Below, piece by piece: positions 14,401 to 25,900 of a stretch of DNA of 64,000 nt. This stretch comes from Apostichopus japonicus (taxonomy: Eukaryota; Echinodermata; Holothuroidea; Aspidochirotida; Stichopodidae), in contig NC_092561.1 in NCBI RefSeq assembly GCF_037975245.1, positions 3,951,001 to 4,015,000 on the forward strand, written 5' to 3'. A model generated the notes under the pieces. It saw only the letters and a program-made list of their open reading frames with translations. It did no database searches and had not been told where the DNA came from. Numbering within the stretch: position 1 is the stretch's first letter; every line of letters begins with the position of its first letter. Both the position numbers and the translations under genes were made by a program.

Positions 14401-17400
14401 ATGACATACTGTTGTAACAAGGACTTGAACTGAGCCAGGATAAAAACAATTAATTTTAAATTAATTTACTGGTTAAAAAGTTTGCTTATTTAGTCGAACA
14501 ACAAAATGTAGAGAACTCCATTATTGTTATTTGGTAATAACATAAATATAAAAGCAGTGGAAACTTTTAGGAGAGGGTTTCAGTTCTGCTTTACCGGATC
14601 CAACTGGTGGGGGAGGGGGGAGCGGGATTCAACTGGACCGTTGCAAGTATCATGATTGGGGGATATGACCCTCATGCCCCCTGCCCCCCCCTTGGTCCCA
14701 CCACTGTATAAAAGATACCAAAAAGTTAGGAGGAACACCCAATATAGTTATATGATGCCGGAGCCTTTACCACCATGCAGAAGGCTTACACTGTGCATGT
14801 ACTTGTAAAGACCAACCTTATTTACATACATTTAATCAGAGAACAACCATGCATTTATTGCAGTCAATTCTACACTGTAAGAAGATAAGCTTTCATTCAC
14901 ATCGTTTCTATTGTAATCAAGATTCTTTCAAAACAAAAACAAGGAAATTAATCAATGATCTAGATAAATTTGGCCTATCTTGTTGAAATGTACACTTGCA
15001 ACTTCAAGTTAAATTAGCAAAAACGGGGAATTTTAGAAGTGGATATAATCAGAGATCTACATTTAATTTCGTATCAACAAACGTATTAGAAACAGTGAAC
15101 AGAGCAGAACTATTTTCCGATGCAATACATGGAGGAAGCTATGCAATCGAACAACAAATATACATGTCTGCCAAAAGGTTTGGGTGTGTAAGTATCAAGC
15201 ACAGGTAAAAATTACTATAGGAAATACTGTTTCCTTATTTATAAGCTTGCCCCTTACTGAAAGTCTAAAGGAGGAAGTATCAACCTACAGTACTAGATCT
15301 CAAATGTCTGAACAATTGTTACTATCATTTCTTCTAAAGGGAAATACTGCACTGGTGAGGGGAAGAAAAAAATGATGTATGTGTACCAATGTGTGGGAAA
15401 TAGCAGAATATTAAATTATCTGAGTAGAGGTTCAAGTGAAGAATGAGTGGAATTACTTCTTGAAATAATCCAAACAGTTTGATCAGCAATTCACAGATGG
15501 CCCAACACCTCCGACAATACTACCATTATTCTGTCTCAACTATAAACTTCAAAATGACGATTTATAGTTTAGTCTGTGAAATGACTTCTTCTGAAATCGT
15601 TTGAATCGCTGTAAACGATGAAAGGATGTTAACTGAATGAATGGAAAAATGGAACAAGACGATAAAAGGAAACAAAAATCGATCTACTTTAACGACATTA
15701 AACGAATGTTTGTACGACAGTACCTGAAGCCGAACTTCCTGGGATTGCCACAGGCTGTAAACCGCCGTACAGTGCTACATGGATGAAAATTAGTGAATAG
15801 CGATTAAATATGAAAAGATGGTGAAATAGTCAGAAAAATGAGATGGTTAAAATGAAAGAGAATGTGAATTACTGGTTAAGTTCACACAAAGACATATAAA
15901 GAAAGAAACTTATAGAGTACTGTACTTAAAGCAATGGAAACCCAATCCTGATGGCCACGTAACTAATCCCCCTCACCCCGCCCCCCCCCCCCCTTCTCTT
16001 CTCCTTATTGAGATGAAAGTAATGAAACACTGACAACATTTAAAGAAGAAACTTAAAGAGTACTGTACTTAAAGCAAACAATGGACACCCATTAACACAT
16101 TCCAGGTTGCCACATAACTACCGACCCCCCCCCCCCCCTTCTCTTCTCCTCATTGAGATGAAACACTGTCCTACATGTACTGTACTATTCCCTCCCGTCC
16201 AAAAGGTAGTAGTCCCACCAGCAACCTCCCCCTCCCCCCAACAGTCTGTAAATAGTAGATCAGTTTACATTGATAACCATCAGATATATATCAATCCCCT
16301 GTGAGGAAGAATAGTAAAAATGATACCAAAAAATATAACTGGAAAACATCTGGCACTGATCAATTTAAATTATTAATAATTTGAGGTGAAGTTTTGCTCA
16401 ATTAGTGTATACTGATTCAAAAGTGTGACTCGTGGCTCGTCAGAGCACATGACAGGCTGAACAGTGTTAATTTGCATTTTCTTAACTGCCACAGGGTCGG
16501 TATAACCAGTCATGTCCAAGCAAGTCAAATGGAATACAGTGCACCAACTCATTATATTACTCTACAGCTGTAGCTAATATAAAACCAATTAAAAGTGTAA
16601 AACAATACAAAATTATAGCTTCATGGTACAGTAATAGGTCGTCTTTAATAATTCCAACTCAAAATTGGTTTGGTTGCCATAGCCACAAACTACAGCCTAG
16701 CTGGCAAAAGCTAGTGTCAGTTCCTCAATGAAAAAGATATGAAGACATAGTTAAACTCAACTAAAACTGAAAGCAAACTTAGACAAACTTCAGGGCAGCT
16801 TGGAAACCAAATTTTGATCTGCATTGTCTTGGTTTTGATCAATAAGTATGATTGTTGAATCCTACAGCAAGTCTAAACCAATGTTTACCAAGTAACAACA
16901 ACATGGACTCACAATAAAAAAATGTACAATACTTGTAAATGATAATTACTGTAGATAAAAGATATTAGAATTATGAAATAGACTATTACAGTCCCAACTA
17001 TATTTTGTAATATACAGAGCATGCCTTTGTGCCAAACATATTATAATACTAAGCTACCATAGGTACTGTACTAGCAACATGTTAACCACTGCCTGGTGTT
17101 AACACAGTCTGTTTATTTAATAACTTAACCATTGCTTGCATATCGTACCACGCTGTAGGCTATGTCTACATCAGCAGTTTCAGCCAGGAACTGTTTTATG
17201 ATCATATTACAATGCAGATATTATTTGCATAAATTGCAACTTAATGGCAAAGGTAGAAAGACTTACCGTTATTCACCGATAGGCCTTGATATAGGGCAAA
17301 TCTAGTGAAAAGTAGAAAAATAAATAACAGGCTTGAGCAGTCAAATTATGCTAAAAAGAAGTTTATTTGAGGCAGAATTTTGACTAGAGCACAGCCATTG

Positions 17401-18505
17401 TTGATTCCATCTTTGTTGATCGGGTAGATTTTGAATTAAGCCATACGATATTGTTTTCAAATTCTTGTAAAGTTAAAGAGTCATGTGCATACATTTTTCA
17501 TGTACCGAATCAGAATGTTGAATAGTTGCATATATTATTAAAAGGTCAGAAACGTACAAACAATGATTACAAGTTCCCCTCAAAAGTACAGTACAATCCA
17601 GTGTTATTTACAAAGTTCTTATCAACAGAACATCAATTTCATAGTATGTAAGTACTACAATGATCACATTTTGAAGTTAAAGGTTTATGTTCAGTCAACA
17701 TGAGCACATTACACATAAATACCTTCCTAACAGATTAACTTCACAATCTTTTTTAAGTTTTGAAGTTCTACAGGTACAGGTTTATACTGTACTGTGCTGT
17801 AGGTATCACATACACAATGCACAGTTCAAAGTCAAAATTATATATGCAAAGCACTACAGTATCTCCCACAATTTGTGTGATAAAGTGATTCCACTAAAAG
17901 TTAAAATATATAAAACGATTCTTTTAGACCCTGGGGATCTACTTCCTTTTAAGAAGAGTCCATTGTGTAGGACGGTCCTGTTTTATTTATAACTGAATTA
18001 ATGGCTTGTGTTTGCTTGCATCACACAATGTTCAACATACAGTATTTTAATTGGTTTTTTGGTTTATTGGTTGTTAGTAAACTAATTTACCTCAAGAGTG
18101 ATATAATGACTATAGTAGATGCAGTCCAGCATGTACTTGAGCAGGGCAGAATCTCTTGATTTGGCAAGTCACACCAATTTTTTATTATTATTTTTTTGGT
18201 GGGGGGGGGATAAGAATTTCTTCATACAAGGTATATTTATGGAAAGTCACAACTTATGAAAAAAAAATCCTTAAATATAATTGGCCTTGGTATATGACAA
18301 TGTAATGATAGAAGTGGAACAGATACTGCAGATATTTTACATTTTGTTAAGAAACTTGCTGGGGAGGAGTGAACAATTAAATTTATTAAATTAAGTAGGC
18401 TACTGTACTCCTACAGTATACTTACGCCCCCTCCATGTAACTATCATCAATCTCTTCTTCATCAGATTCATCATAATTTAAGATATGGGTGGAAGCAAAC
18501 TCCAT
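1140..18505 (-). CDS. VWA/zinc-ribbon protein resembling circularly permutated Ras protein 1, multi-YDN N-terminus (3' end off window)
   Basis: Eleven exons with consistent GT-AG borders and phases give 334 residues and then leave the window: 18505-18426, 17301-17267, 15774-15724, 11838-11770, 11030-10968, 9537-9478, 8629-8567 (or to 8522), 6020-5874, 4656-4555, 4068-3908, 1310-1140. In order: an acidic N-terminus; YDN motifs at Y58, Y81, Y101, Y122 and Y150; a proline-rich segment (PLPPPLPPSRR) followed by DDYSYVAL; a zinc ribbon with C257, C260, C281 and C284; and the first strand of a VWA domain with MIDAS residues D324, S326 and S328 (DISGSMS). A Sec23/24-like zinc finger followed by VWA is the layout I know from proteins annotated as circularly permutated Ras protein 1. 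No GTPase motif is visible here. The start is the first ATG of the acidic exon; an in-frame upstream ATG at 18631 would add 42 residues. Role inferred: tyrosine-phosphorylated scaffold. Family name is from memory. Confidence 0.72.
1761..2338. repeat. ~73-bp minisatellite, about 8 copies
   Basis: The unit contains GGACCAGTTTCCTACTGTAG and GTGTGACCTGACCTAGATAA. The central copies are nearly identical and the edge copies diverged. It lies within the intron between exons 10 and 11 of the zinc-ribbon/VWA gene. Confidence 0.85.
2560..3075. repeat. ~78-bp minisatellite, about 7 copies
   Basis: The repeating unit includes TGTTATAAACAACAATGATG and GACATTAACATGTTATTAC. Copies differ by small indels. 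Confidence 0.85.
3908..4068 (-). CDS. Exon 10, first half of zinc ribbon
   Basis: Encodes 53 residues ending CERCSSMLSHLSNVVEDERGM. It carries the first CxxC pair (C257, C260) of a Sec23/24-type zinc finger and leaves the frame in phase 0. Confidence 0.75.
4227..4508. mobile_element. hAT-like MITE with 8-bp target-site duplication
   Basis: A 282-bp element with inverted termini (CAGGCTCGTAGCCAGG at the left, CCTGGCTACATGCCTG at the right), flanked by CAACCTTC at 4219-4226 and 4509-4516. It has no coding capacity. An 8-bp duplication and CAG-type ends fit non-autonomous hAT elements. Confidence 0.82.
4555..4656 (-). CDS. Exon 9, proline-rich SH3 ligand and YSYVAL motif
   Basis: Encodes GPLPPPLPPSRR, which contains PxxPxR (PLPPSR, class II SH3-ligand consensus), followed by NEDDYSYVALKKSL. 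Phase 1-1, with a CACAG acceptor and a GTGAGT donor. Confidence 0.7.
5874..6020 (-). CDS. Exon 8, YDN motif 5 and basic linker
   Basis: Encodes 48 residues with TIYDNPNMPQ, a lysine-rich stretch, and then RAVYTEVPRVYDAVG. That gives three further tyrosines in acidic or hydrophobic context. Phase 1-1, with a TCTAG acceptor and a GTACTG donor. Confidence 0.7.
6316..6360. repeat. (CTGT/CCGT)n microsatellite
   Basis: A simple tetranucleotide run, CTGT changing to CCGT and then ATGT. Confidence 0.85.
7880..8385. repeat. ~95-100-bp tandem repeat, 5 copies
   Basis: Copies begin near 7888, 7981, 8079, 8179 and 8280 with GTTGTGTTATGAGC and include CACAGAGAAAAG and AAGCATGTATGCATAT. The array stops about 140 bases from exon 7 of the zinc-ribbon/VWA gene, on its intron side. 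Confidence 0.82.
8522..8629 (-). CDS. Exon 7, YDN motif 4, with two in-frame donors
   Basis: Starts IYDNAGLPEVPDTTYTPLLQ. A GTAAGT donor follows position 8567, and a second GTAAGTTACC donor follows 8522. Both leave phase 1, so either a 63-nt or a 108-nt exon is readable. The extension encodes a second copy of a YTPL-x-SKLP peptide. Confidence 0.65.
9478..9537 (-). CDS. Exon 6, YDN motif 3
   Basis: Encodes (T)YDNAVFGASSGGQRPGQET, phase 1-1. Its strong similarity to exon 5 (YDNA-V/I-FGASS-x-G) supports origin by exon duplication. Confidence 0.75.
9585..9957. repeat. Tandem duplication, two ~185-bp copies
   Basis: AAGAGACAGAATTCAGGAGA and GATTATTTCATCATTGATTT recur in both copies (about 9585-9763 and 9764-9957). 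Confidence 0.8.
10360..10828. repeat. ~55-bp minisatellite, about 9 copies
   Basis: The unit contains CAGCTGTCTGTTAGCTTGAC and GATTCTACAATACCACACAC. It sits in the intron just below exon 5. Confidence 0.88.
10968..11030 (-). CDS. Exon 5, YDN motif 2
   Basis: Encodes VYDNAIFGASSNGEPRSPQR. It is nearly the same motif and length as exon 6, phase 1-1, with a CACAG acceptor and a GTAAGT donor. Confidence 0.75.
11205..11440. mobile_element. Single-arm relative of the palindromic element at 26.4 kb
   Basis: Flanked by (TA)n runs. It contains TTGGCGTCTATCTTGGCGCA, then CAGTTGTCTGATGATCGCT and ACTACTAGTGTTCCACTAGT. The same modules occur at 26433-26690 in the opposite orientation, where the second module is present as an inverted pair. 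Confidence 0.65.
11770..11838 (-). CDS. Exon 4, YDN motif 1
   Basis: Encodes a DYDNPGF motif (Y58) followed by a basic linker. It is phase 1-1, with a CATAG acceptor and a GTAAGT donor. Confidence 0.7.
12360..13015. repeat. ~24-28-bp minisatellite, about 25 copies
   Basis: Variants of TTTAATGCTATTAACCAGGG plus TATCA, AT-rich and increasingly degenerate at the left edge. Lies in the 3.9-kb intron between exons 3 and 4. Confidence 0.85.
13880..13975. mobile_element. Fragment of the CAGGC...GTAGCCAGG MITE family
   Basis: The AAAAAATATGCTCGAGGGGG to CCCCCTTTGGCTATGGCA stretch matches one end of the 60286-60579 element. The rest of the element is missing. Confidence 0.4.
15724..15774 (-). CDS. 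Exon 3
   Basis: Encodes (A)LYGGLQPVAIPGSSAS, bounded by a TGTAG acceptor and a GTACTG donor. It is the first of seven consecutive exons that are phase 1 at both ends. Confidence 0.65.
15905..16175. repeat. Imperfect duplication with poly-C tracts
   Basis: AGAGTACTGTACTTAAAGCA and the following poly-C and TTCTCTTCTCC...TTGAGATGAAA occur twice, at about 15915-16020 and 16055-16165. Confidence 0.65.
17267..17301 (-). CDS. Exon 2 (35-nt microexon)
   Basis: This microexon encodes FALYQGLSVNN between a CACTAG acceptor and a GTAAGT donor. The phases (2 in, 1 out) fit both neighbours. Its ALYQGL resembles ALYGGL in the next exon, which suggests they are duplicates. Confidence 0.65.
18426..18505 (-). 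CDS. Exon 1 (coding) of zinc-ribbon/VWA gene
   Basis: Encodes residues 1-26, beginning MEFASTHILNYDESDEEE. It is acidic and ends at a strong GTAAGT donor in phase 2. The reading frame stays open upstream to 18631, so the true start or a 5'-UTR acceptor may lie in 18506-18631. Confidence 0.65.
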
Positions 18506-20273
18506 CTTGGTGTGTTGATGACCATGGGCACAAACCAATTCTAAAGTTGAAGATGCTGCTAATCTTGAAATGACAATTTCAAAAAATTCTACATTTCTAT
18601 TGTTCATAAGTGAAGAGTGATTTAATGCCAAGTATATATAGTCCTTGTATGCAAATTAAGTAAAATATATCATCAAACTGCACATAATGGCCGGGTCATT
18701 ATTTTAATGTTATGTTCTTCTGAAGAAGAAATTTGCTTTCATTGTTATTTTTTTTATGGAGTGTAAATGCAAGAATATTATATTAATATTCATGTTACTT
18801 AATGATTATATAGGCCTTGTCCCAGTCTTCTTAATCCCTAAGCATGAGTGTTTTTCTTCATAAAGAAAGACAACTATATGCAAATTGATTTTCTTCAATT
18901 AATATAGTAACCATTACAATACAGGGCTCATTTTTAAGAAAATTTTGCCTTAATATTTGGTTGTCATAAAGATTTTTGGGTTGCCCAAATGAACGCACTC
19001 GGATTATAAAAATGGCGCCCTTGCACGAGAGCCATAAGTAATACTGAAATGTATCGATTTAGCCTTGTACAGGTGAGTACCGAGGCTGCGCAGGCCTACA
19101 GTAGTCTATCGGCCCGAGGCTTGAGTCTTACTCTCAAGGAATAGTCTTACGGGGGTTGACAAATCTTGGACAGAACTGCAGTGCAGAGTTACAGACATTT
19201 TAAGTGGTGTATGACATCATGTACTGTACGTGATGTGGAAATTCTCTGGTAGTGAAAAATTATTTCCGAATTAATTTCTGATCATTTCCAGAGACAGAGG
19301 ATAGGCCCAGGGTATACAGCATGTACATTACAGCAACATAAATGAGCATGCGTAATGCCCGCATGCACAGTATAATACTGCATACTTGCGTGCAGCTGTG
19401 AGAAAGAAAGCAACCTGGTGATCACGGCCACCAGAGTCTGTACTCTGTACTGTTCCAAGTACATATGGTACTGCACGTAACCATTAGTTCTACAGTATGC
19501 ACGTAACAGCTAAAGCGTAGGATTTTCCCCTCATTACGGAATGTACCAAAATGTGATTTATTTCTTAAGTTGTTTCTAAATATGAATTGAGGGCGATACC
19601 AAAAAGCTACTATAATTTTTTTCAGAGCAGATTTTTATTTTAAAGAATAGGGATTTTCCAAATTTTGTTTGAAGACTAGAACACTTAGGGCAAATATATA
19701 CAAGTCATCCGTCAGACAACCTAAGCAGGGTTTTAGGTTGTCAGACGTGATTTGTTGTAGTCTCGGACGATCAGACAACCGTTATCTTTGAGCCCTGCAA
19801 TACCAAATGGTATGTGATGTGCAGGCCTGGGCTACTGCATAGGCTTAGCACAAATAGGCCAGTTGTCAAAGTACAGTATGGTAGTCCTAGTTAATACCAA
19901 TATGGCAATAGTAAGGCTTTTACTTTAGAGTTAGTCCAGGCTATAGACTCAAGGCCTTTCTAATTAAAATATGGCTGGTTTAACATTTGCTAATATGTAC
20001 ATGGCTTAGAAATAACGTCGGGTGCATATGTAGAAAATGAATCGGTACACTGTTCCGAATAAAGTTGACAATATTTTATCTTGAATATTGTATGACTATT
20101 GCCTAGGAAGTGCACATCCCTGTGCTTTCCTAGGGGCAACTAACTTGTGCACAAATCATGTGGAGTACAACAATATAGAATATGTAGGTAACACACTACT
20201 GTAGACTACTTTTCACACTACACTTCTCGTAACGTAAAATAGGAACAAATTTAAAGTGATGCCGATGACTTAC

Positions 20274-20462
20274 GTGAAACGTTGTCCAAAACAAATAATA
20301 TTTCCTACAACTGAAAACGTACGTTAAGACAATATGTGGTAGCTCAAAGCTAGCAAGAATGAGCTGCAGTCCCTCAATCTGCCTTGTCATGAGCAGCAGC
20401 GACCTACTTCGTACCTTACGGTCACAATTATTTGTGGGGATTACCACCGGTTTACAATACAT
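20274..20462 (-). other. Possible 5'-UTR exon of the zinc-ribbon/VWA gene
   Basis: A strong CAC/GTAAGT donor on the minus strand after 20274 could end a non-coding first exon spliced to the region just above 18505. This rests on the donor only, with no conserved protein. Confidence 0.2.
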
Positions 20463-21336
20463 ACGGTGGTGTATCTAATTGTTTGCGCTGTCCAAAGTTC
20501 ATACAAACTTTGGGCACGCCCAGATTGTTATTAGATCCGCCTAATATGAATATTCATATATATGAATGGATATCTGCATACCAAAGTAAACTGAATATGT
20601 ATGTTACTATAACAACAAACAATTACTTCCGTAAACGCTGACAGTACACATGTACTGTTTTCACAATGTTATGTTGGTACCGGTTGTACAACTTGTAGGT
20701 AACTGTGTCTATAATTACTTGTGATCTATGAATTTTATTTCGTCCAATATATAAGCGAAGTCTGTAGGAACTGAATTGCTCCAGTCTAGAGAGTAGCGAG
20801 GATTACATCTGCAGTTATTGGATGCCAGAAAGCCAGATAGGTAGGCCAAGTTACAACTTGCTTTAGTTTAGGCCTTAGATATTTCACAATCTTTGGATTG
20901 TATGCTTATCTATCTCCTAAACCTATAGTAATACTAATACTAGTACTGTAGTAGCGGTACATTACCGGCTATATCTGAAACGTTTAAATACGTTACTAAC
21001 CACACGGTCTCGCAAGGAGACATCTGCAGTTTGTGACTTTTAGGCTTCATTTTATAGGAGGAAGTACAGAACTCAGGGCCACTCAATTCACCTGTCTAGA
21101 ACCTAGCATTTTGGTGCTAGGATGCACAGATAGCACATACTCTCTACCCCAGCATATACCATACAGGATATGATAGAGAAGACAAGAAGCTCATAGCAGT
21201 AACTGGCATAGCTATGTTGTAGTTATGTATGGATACCTTGTCTAGGCTAATTGATGTGCACAACTACCTAGCCTAGACAATTTACTCAGTTGTTCACATA
21301 ATTATAATTACTTACAATTAATGTTCTAGATGATAG

Positions 21337-21381
21337 TAGATCCTAAGGATTGACTGTGCCCAAGTCAATTCTTAGGATCTA
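21337..21381. other. 19-bp-stem hairpin
   Basis: TAGATCCTAAGGATTGACT pairs with AGTCAATTCTTAGGATCTA around a 7-base loop, with one mismatch by eye. Confidence 0.6.
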
Positions 21382-21412
21382 GTGCCATTCTGCCATAGGA
21401 TGTTTACCGCCA

Positions 21413-21462
21413 TACCTTTCTGCCACAGGTTTCGAAGGCTCGAAACCTATGGCGAAAAGGTA
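21413..21462. other. 23-bp-stem hairpin
   Basis: TACCTTTCTGCCACAGGTTT and its near-exact inverse flank a 4-base AGGC loop. It lies 31 bases after the preceding hairpin. Confidence 0.6.
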
Positions 21463-22687
21463 CATTTTAAGAATGGATTTTACACTGGTGTACAGGAATG
21501 TATCGATGAAACTTTCTTTGAATCGCGTGGAAGGATAGATGTACCATCTTCAAGTGTAACGGTTCGCTCGATAGACTGAATTGTAGTTAAGACAAGATTG
21601 GGGGATTCTTACACAGTCTTTTAATTTACAGTCAGTATTGCAAGGTTTGGAACACTGCTAAGTTCGGACACCCCTAAGAAATACACAATTTCACCATGAC
21701 AACCTACAGCATGCGCCAATTTCACGAAAAACTACAAAGCTACAGTTATTTTCTCTCCAAAGTAACCTGTGTGCAAGTATGTACTTACATATTTGTCAAT
21801 AAAAGGAAGTTATAGTTTTGGGGTGTTTTAAGGCTTAGGTGTCTGAAATTCGCAGTGTCCATGCTACAGGTTGATCGAGTAATTTTAATTGTAAGTTTGT
21901 GAGAGTCGATACACTGTCTTCAAATATATAATAGTTGGTTGAATAAATCAAATTAAATTAGACTGATGTTTATTAAAAAGACTGATTCTGATTGTCAATT
22001 TAAAAGACCAATAATGTGGATTTTGTGGACATAGGTAGATTCAAGCGAAGCAATACGTACAGTGCATGTGTTGAAGATGGTTTAACAGTGTGACCAGCAT
22101 ATTGTTAACCAAAAGAAGGTTGGATGAGGGTGTTTGGGAATGGGTTCTGTTGATATGCTCGCACAATACGCTGCCATTTTAATTATGCTATCAGCCGCCT
22201 AATTGTTTCCTCCCTACCCTCCTAACAAAATAAACAGCTCTTATTCCTTGCCTCATTTTTCTGTGAATTTCTTGTTCCCAAGCCAATGCTATTCACTGAT
22301 TCACCCATGAAGCACCAACCCATCCTAACAATCCATTACCTGATATTTCTAACCTTCATAATATAACTCTACTCCTACCCACAATAATGTGCTCTTTTCG
22401 TCATATATAAAGTGCTTTACCGCCATGACGGTAACATGGCGAAATTGCACTAGCGGAAAGTACTGATGGCAGGATGACACAGGCCGAAATCCATCAAACT
22501 TGCTTGGGCTTAACTTTTGCACATATAGTTTCTACATTTCAATATTGCCATACACATAAAAACAGAGCTGCTATGTTAATTTAATTTAATTTTTTTCAGT
22601 CACTATCAAAACTTACGTTAACCATGAAATAGCAATAATTTACCAGTTTTGATTTCATCTTACAGATTGTTAAATCTATACCTCACT

Positions 22688-22911
22688 ATGGGTCTGTTAC
22701 CTGTTGGACCCCGCACAGCCCATGTGTCTGCCAGTTATGGACCAGATGCTGACAACATGAAGTTCTACTCTACAACATATGCTGCCTCCTATGCCACAGA
22801 GCCATTTGAACCAAGATTAGGAAAACACATCGGAACTGGTTACCAATCAAATTTTCGACCCGGGGTTTATTACAGCCAGCGGATAGATGAACTTGACAAT
22901 CCAGCCATAGG
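22688..22911 (+). CDS. SAXO4: SAXO4 exon 1 (first coding)
   Basis: Residues 1-74. It contains the family signature blocks MKFYSTTYAASY and GTGYQSNFRPG. The exon begins at 22666 after TTACAG, with 22 nt of 5'-UTR before the ATG. Confidence 0.88.
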
Positions 22912-25900
22912 GTAAGTTTAAACTACTTTGCAGCTGTTGTATTAATAGAGAGCATAAATTAAAATGCTTGCTTTAAATACTAAATTGATAGTGAAAGTGT
23001 ATGTATTGTATGTATACATCATTTAAGAAGTAAGCTGGATGGTACGTAGCAGCTGCGATTCAAAGAAATTGAAGTTTAGATTCAACAGAGTATTAATTTT
23101 TCCTCTGTTGTAACTTTAAGATATGAGAATGAGTTCATGTGCTTACCAACAAGGGAAACAATATCTGTAATGAATAAATCCTATTTTAAGAAATCATCGG
23201 TTGAAATTAGTTCATTGCTGAGTTGAAATGAGAAGATATTTTGCAGTGAGAGGATTTGAGTAAAGGTTTATATGGGTGAAGGGGAAGTTGAGGGGAGACT
23301 TATCTTTTTGAACTACAGTATTTGAAGTTTCATTGTGGTAAAATTTAAACAACTTATTTCAACAGATGACTGAAATTAACTTCTCATAAGAAAAGCCATT
23401 CATTATTTCTTTAACTTCTGCTATTCCTTTACATAAAATTTTTCTTTTAACTCATTCAATAGAAAAATTCTTCAAGGTAACTACAATTCTATCACAAAAG
23501 TTGACTTCAAACCATCTATAGGGTCAAACGGTAGAGACCGCCTACCTCACCAGCTAACCCAAGTTGGAAGCGGATTTACTCGTCAAGACCCCATCACGTA
23601 TCCAACAGTTGGCAATGTAAGTTTTTAACCGTCCTGGAAATCTTCCAAGTCCTTCTGTGTAGCGTAGTCAGTGCAAGATATATGGTGGGATTGGTGTTAG
23701 CATAAAAGAAACAAGATATGAATTGAGCTGGAACAACATGATGAGAATGAAGGTAGAACAACGTGATGAGAATGAAGGTAGAACAACATGGTGAGGTTGT
23801 AGGTAGAACAACATGATGAGATTGAAGGTATTCAGTGTGTATTCAGTGCAAGATATATAGTAGAATTGGTGTTAGCATGAAAGAAACAAGATGTGAATTT
23901 ATGCAGAACAACATGATGAGAATGAAGGTAGAACAACATGATGAGAATGAACGCAGAACAACATGATGAGAATGAACGCAGAACAACATGATGAGAATGA
24001 AGGTAGAACAACATGATGAGAATGAACGCAGAACAACATGATGAGAATGAACGCAGAACAACATGATGAGAATGAAGGTAGAACAACATGATGAGAATGA
24101 AGATATTCAGTGCATGTTCACTGCAAGATATATGGTGGGATTGGTGTTAGCTTGACAGAAAACAAGATGTGAATTTAGGCAGAACAACATGATGAGAATG
24201 AACGCAGAACAACATGATGAGAATGAAGGTAGAACAACATGAGACGTGACTGTAGGCAGAGAAACATGATTAGAATGTTGTGTATTGTCAGTGCTACATG
24301 AGATCATGGTAGTTTGTGCAACACGATAAGATTGAGCAATTTTTGGTTGCTTGTACAGTAGCAGCAACATGACGAGAGTTCAGTCAGAGAAGCCTGATGA
24401 GGTTCATCTTGTCTTCCTAACTCAAGTCAAATGATTTGAAGACAAGATAGGTGATATGTCTCATGTGGTTTCCGGATTTGATTTAAAACAAGAATGACTC
24501 CTCCCACGATAGGGAAATTGAATAAATTTAGTTATGTATCCTCCTTACTGCTTCCTCTTGCTTAAGCTCAACTCAGCATTTCTTCATTATCTTTGCTCCT
24601 AACAGGTACGTAAAGTCTGTGTCGATACTAGAGACCATGGTCTCGGTCCAGCTATCAGTGGTGTACTACCTAAGCACAGAGCTTTGCTCCATAAACTCAA
24701 GTCTAAAGACCCAGTGTCTCTAGAGAACTCAGCACATGTAAGCTATACTTTCTGATTGTTACAGGAAATACATATCAGTGCTACAGAAATATTGTCTTCA
24801 TAATCAAAACTGCCATCATGAATATTCAGTAGAGACTATGTTTATTTATAACTGTGTCAACCCCTCCCCAAACCCAACCAACCTTCCACAGCAGGTCATA
24901 TTTGTGTCAATCTGCAAATCAGATTCCATATTAGCTTCCAATAGGCCTACAGTATCCTACAAGTCATTCCATTCTTTACCTACTGTAGTACAAAGTGTAC
25001 TTTCAAGATTATTTTCCAAGCTGCATTGAACAATAAACGTTCCTGTCGACCACCCAAGCATACTCTTTCCATTGTATCATCAATAACTTGATTCACCCAA
25101 GCATACTCTTTCCATTGTATCATCAATAACTTGATTCAGTTTTCTCTGTGAGTTCCATTTCCTCATATTGTACATATTGCTTTGATTGGTCATTCTTCAC
25201 TTTCTGTTCAGTTAAGATTTAGGGGAAGCTGGATACTGCATAAATTATTTCACTTTTAGGGAGGGCCTTGGAAGGGGGGGGCTGGAGGATAAGGAATACA
25301 ATTCTTTAACATTTTAAATCTCTACATATATACTAACATGTGAAATGAAACTTGGGAGGGGTTTTGGAGGGGGTTGGAGGTAGTTGCAACAAGGAATTGG
25401 GACAGGATTTTCCACATCTGGTAATCTGTAGATCTTTACTGACTTATGAAAGGATCGTAATATATATAGTAGGTGAAAATTTGAGAAGTATTGCAATGGG
25501 AAAAGGGAGATAGAAGACACTAAATGTATTAAATATTCATTATTACTGATTAAATGTATTTTGATTAAATGTCCTAGGAAGGTATCAAACAGAAAAAATA
25601 GCCATAACTCATTTTATGTATGTTCTCTCCAGGGCCCAAGTTTTATGAGCACAGAAAATAAAGTCAGATACCAAGGAATGCCGACAGTAAGAAGTAAGTC
25701 TTTAATGCATTTGTATACCCAATAGTATATATGTAGGTGGAAGCTGGAAGTTTTTTTACTGTTCTGGATTTCACAACTCATTATGATTTCAATTCAATTG
25801 TCTTTGTCATTACCTCCATTTCATTAACAAAAGTCTGTTCAAAGTATCTCTTTCGAGATCCGGCTTTAGGAATCACAAATAATTTCAAGTTGGTTAGCCG

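Larger units (their letters stand above)
20463..22665. other. Head-to-head intergenic interval
   Basis: No protein-coding exon is recognisable here. The interval should hold the promoters of both flanking divergent genes. The SAXO4-like coding exon starts only 22 nt after a splice acceptor, so that gene needs an upstream non-coding exon somewhere in this stretch. It contains two strong hairpins (21337-21381 and 21413-21462). Confidence 0.4.

Noticed and set aside
23832-24089. Minus-strand frames with a repeated HSHHVVLRSF peptide
   Set aside because: By-product of the ~26-bp minisatellite in SAXO4 intron 2.
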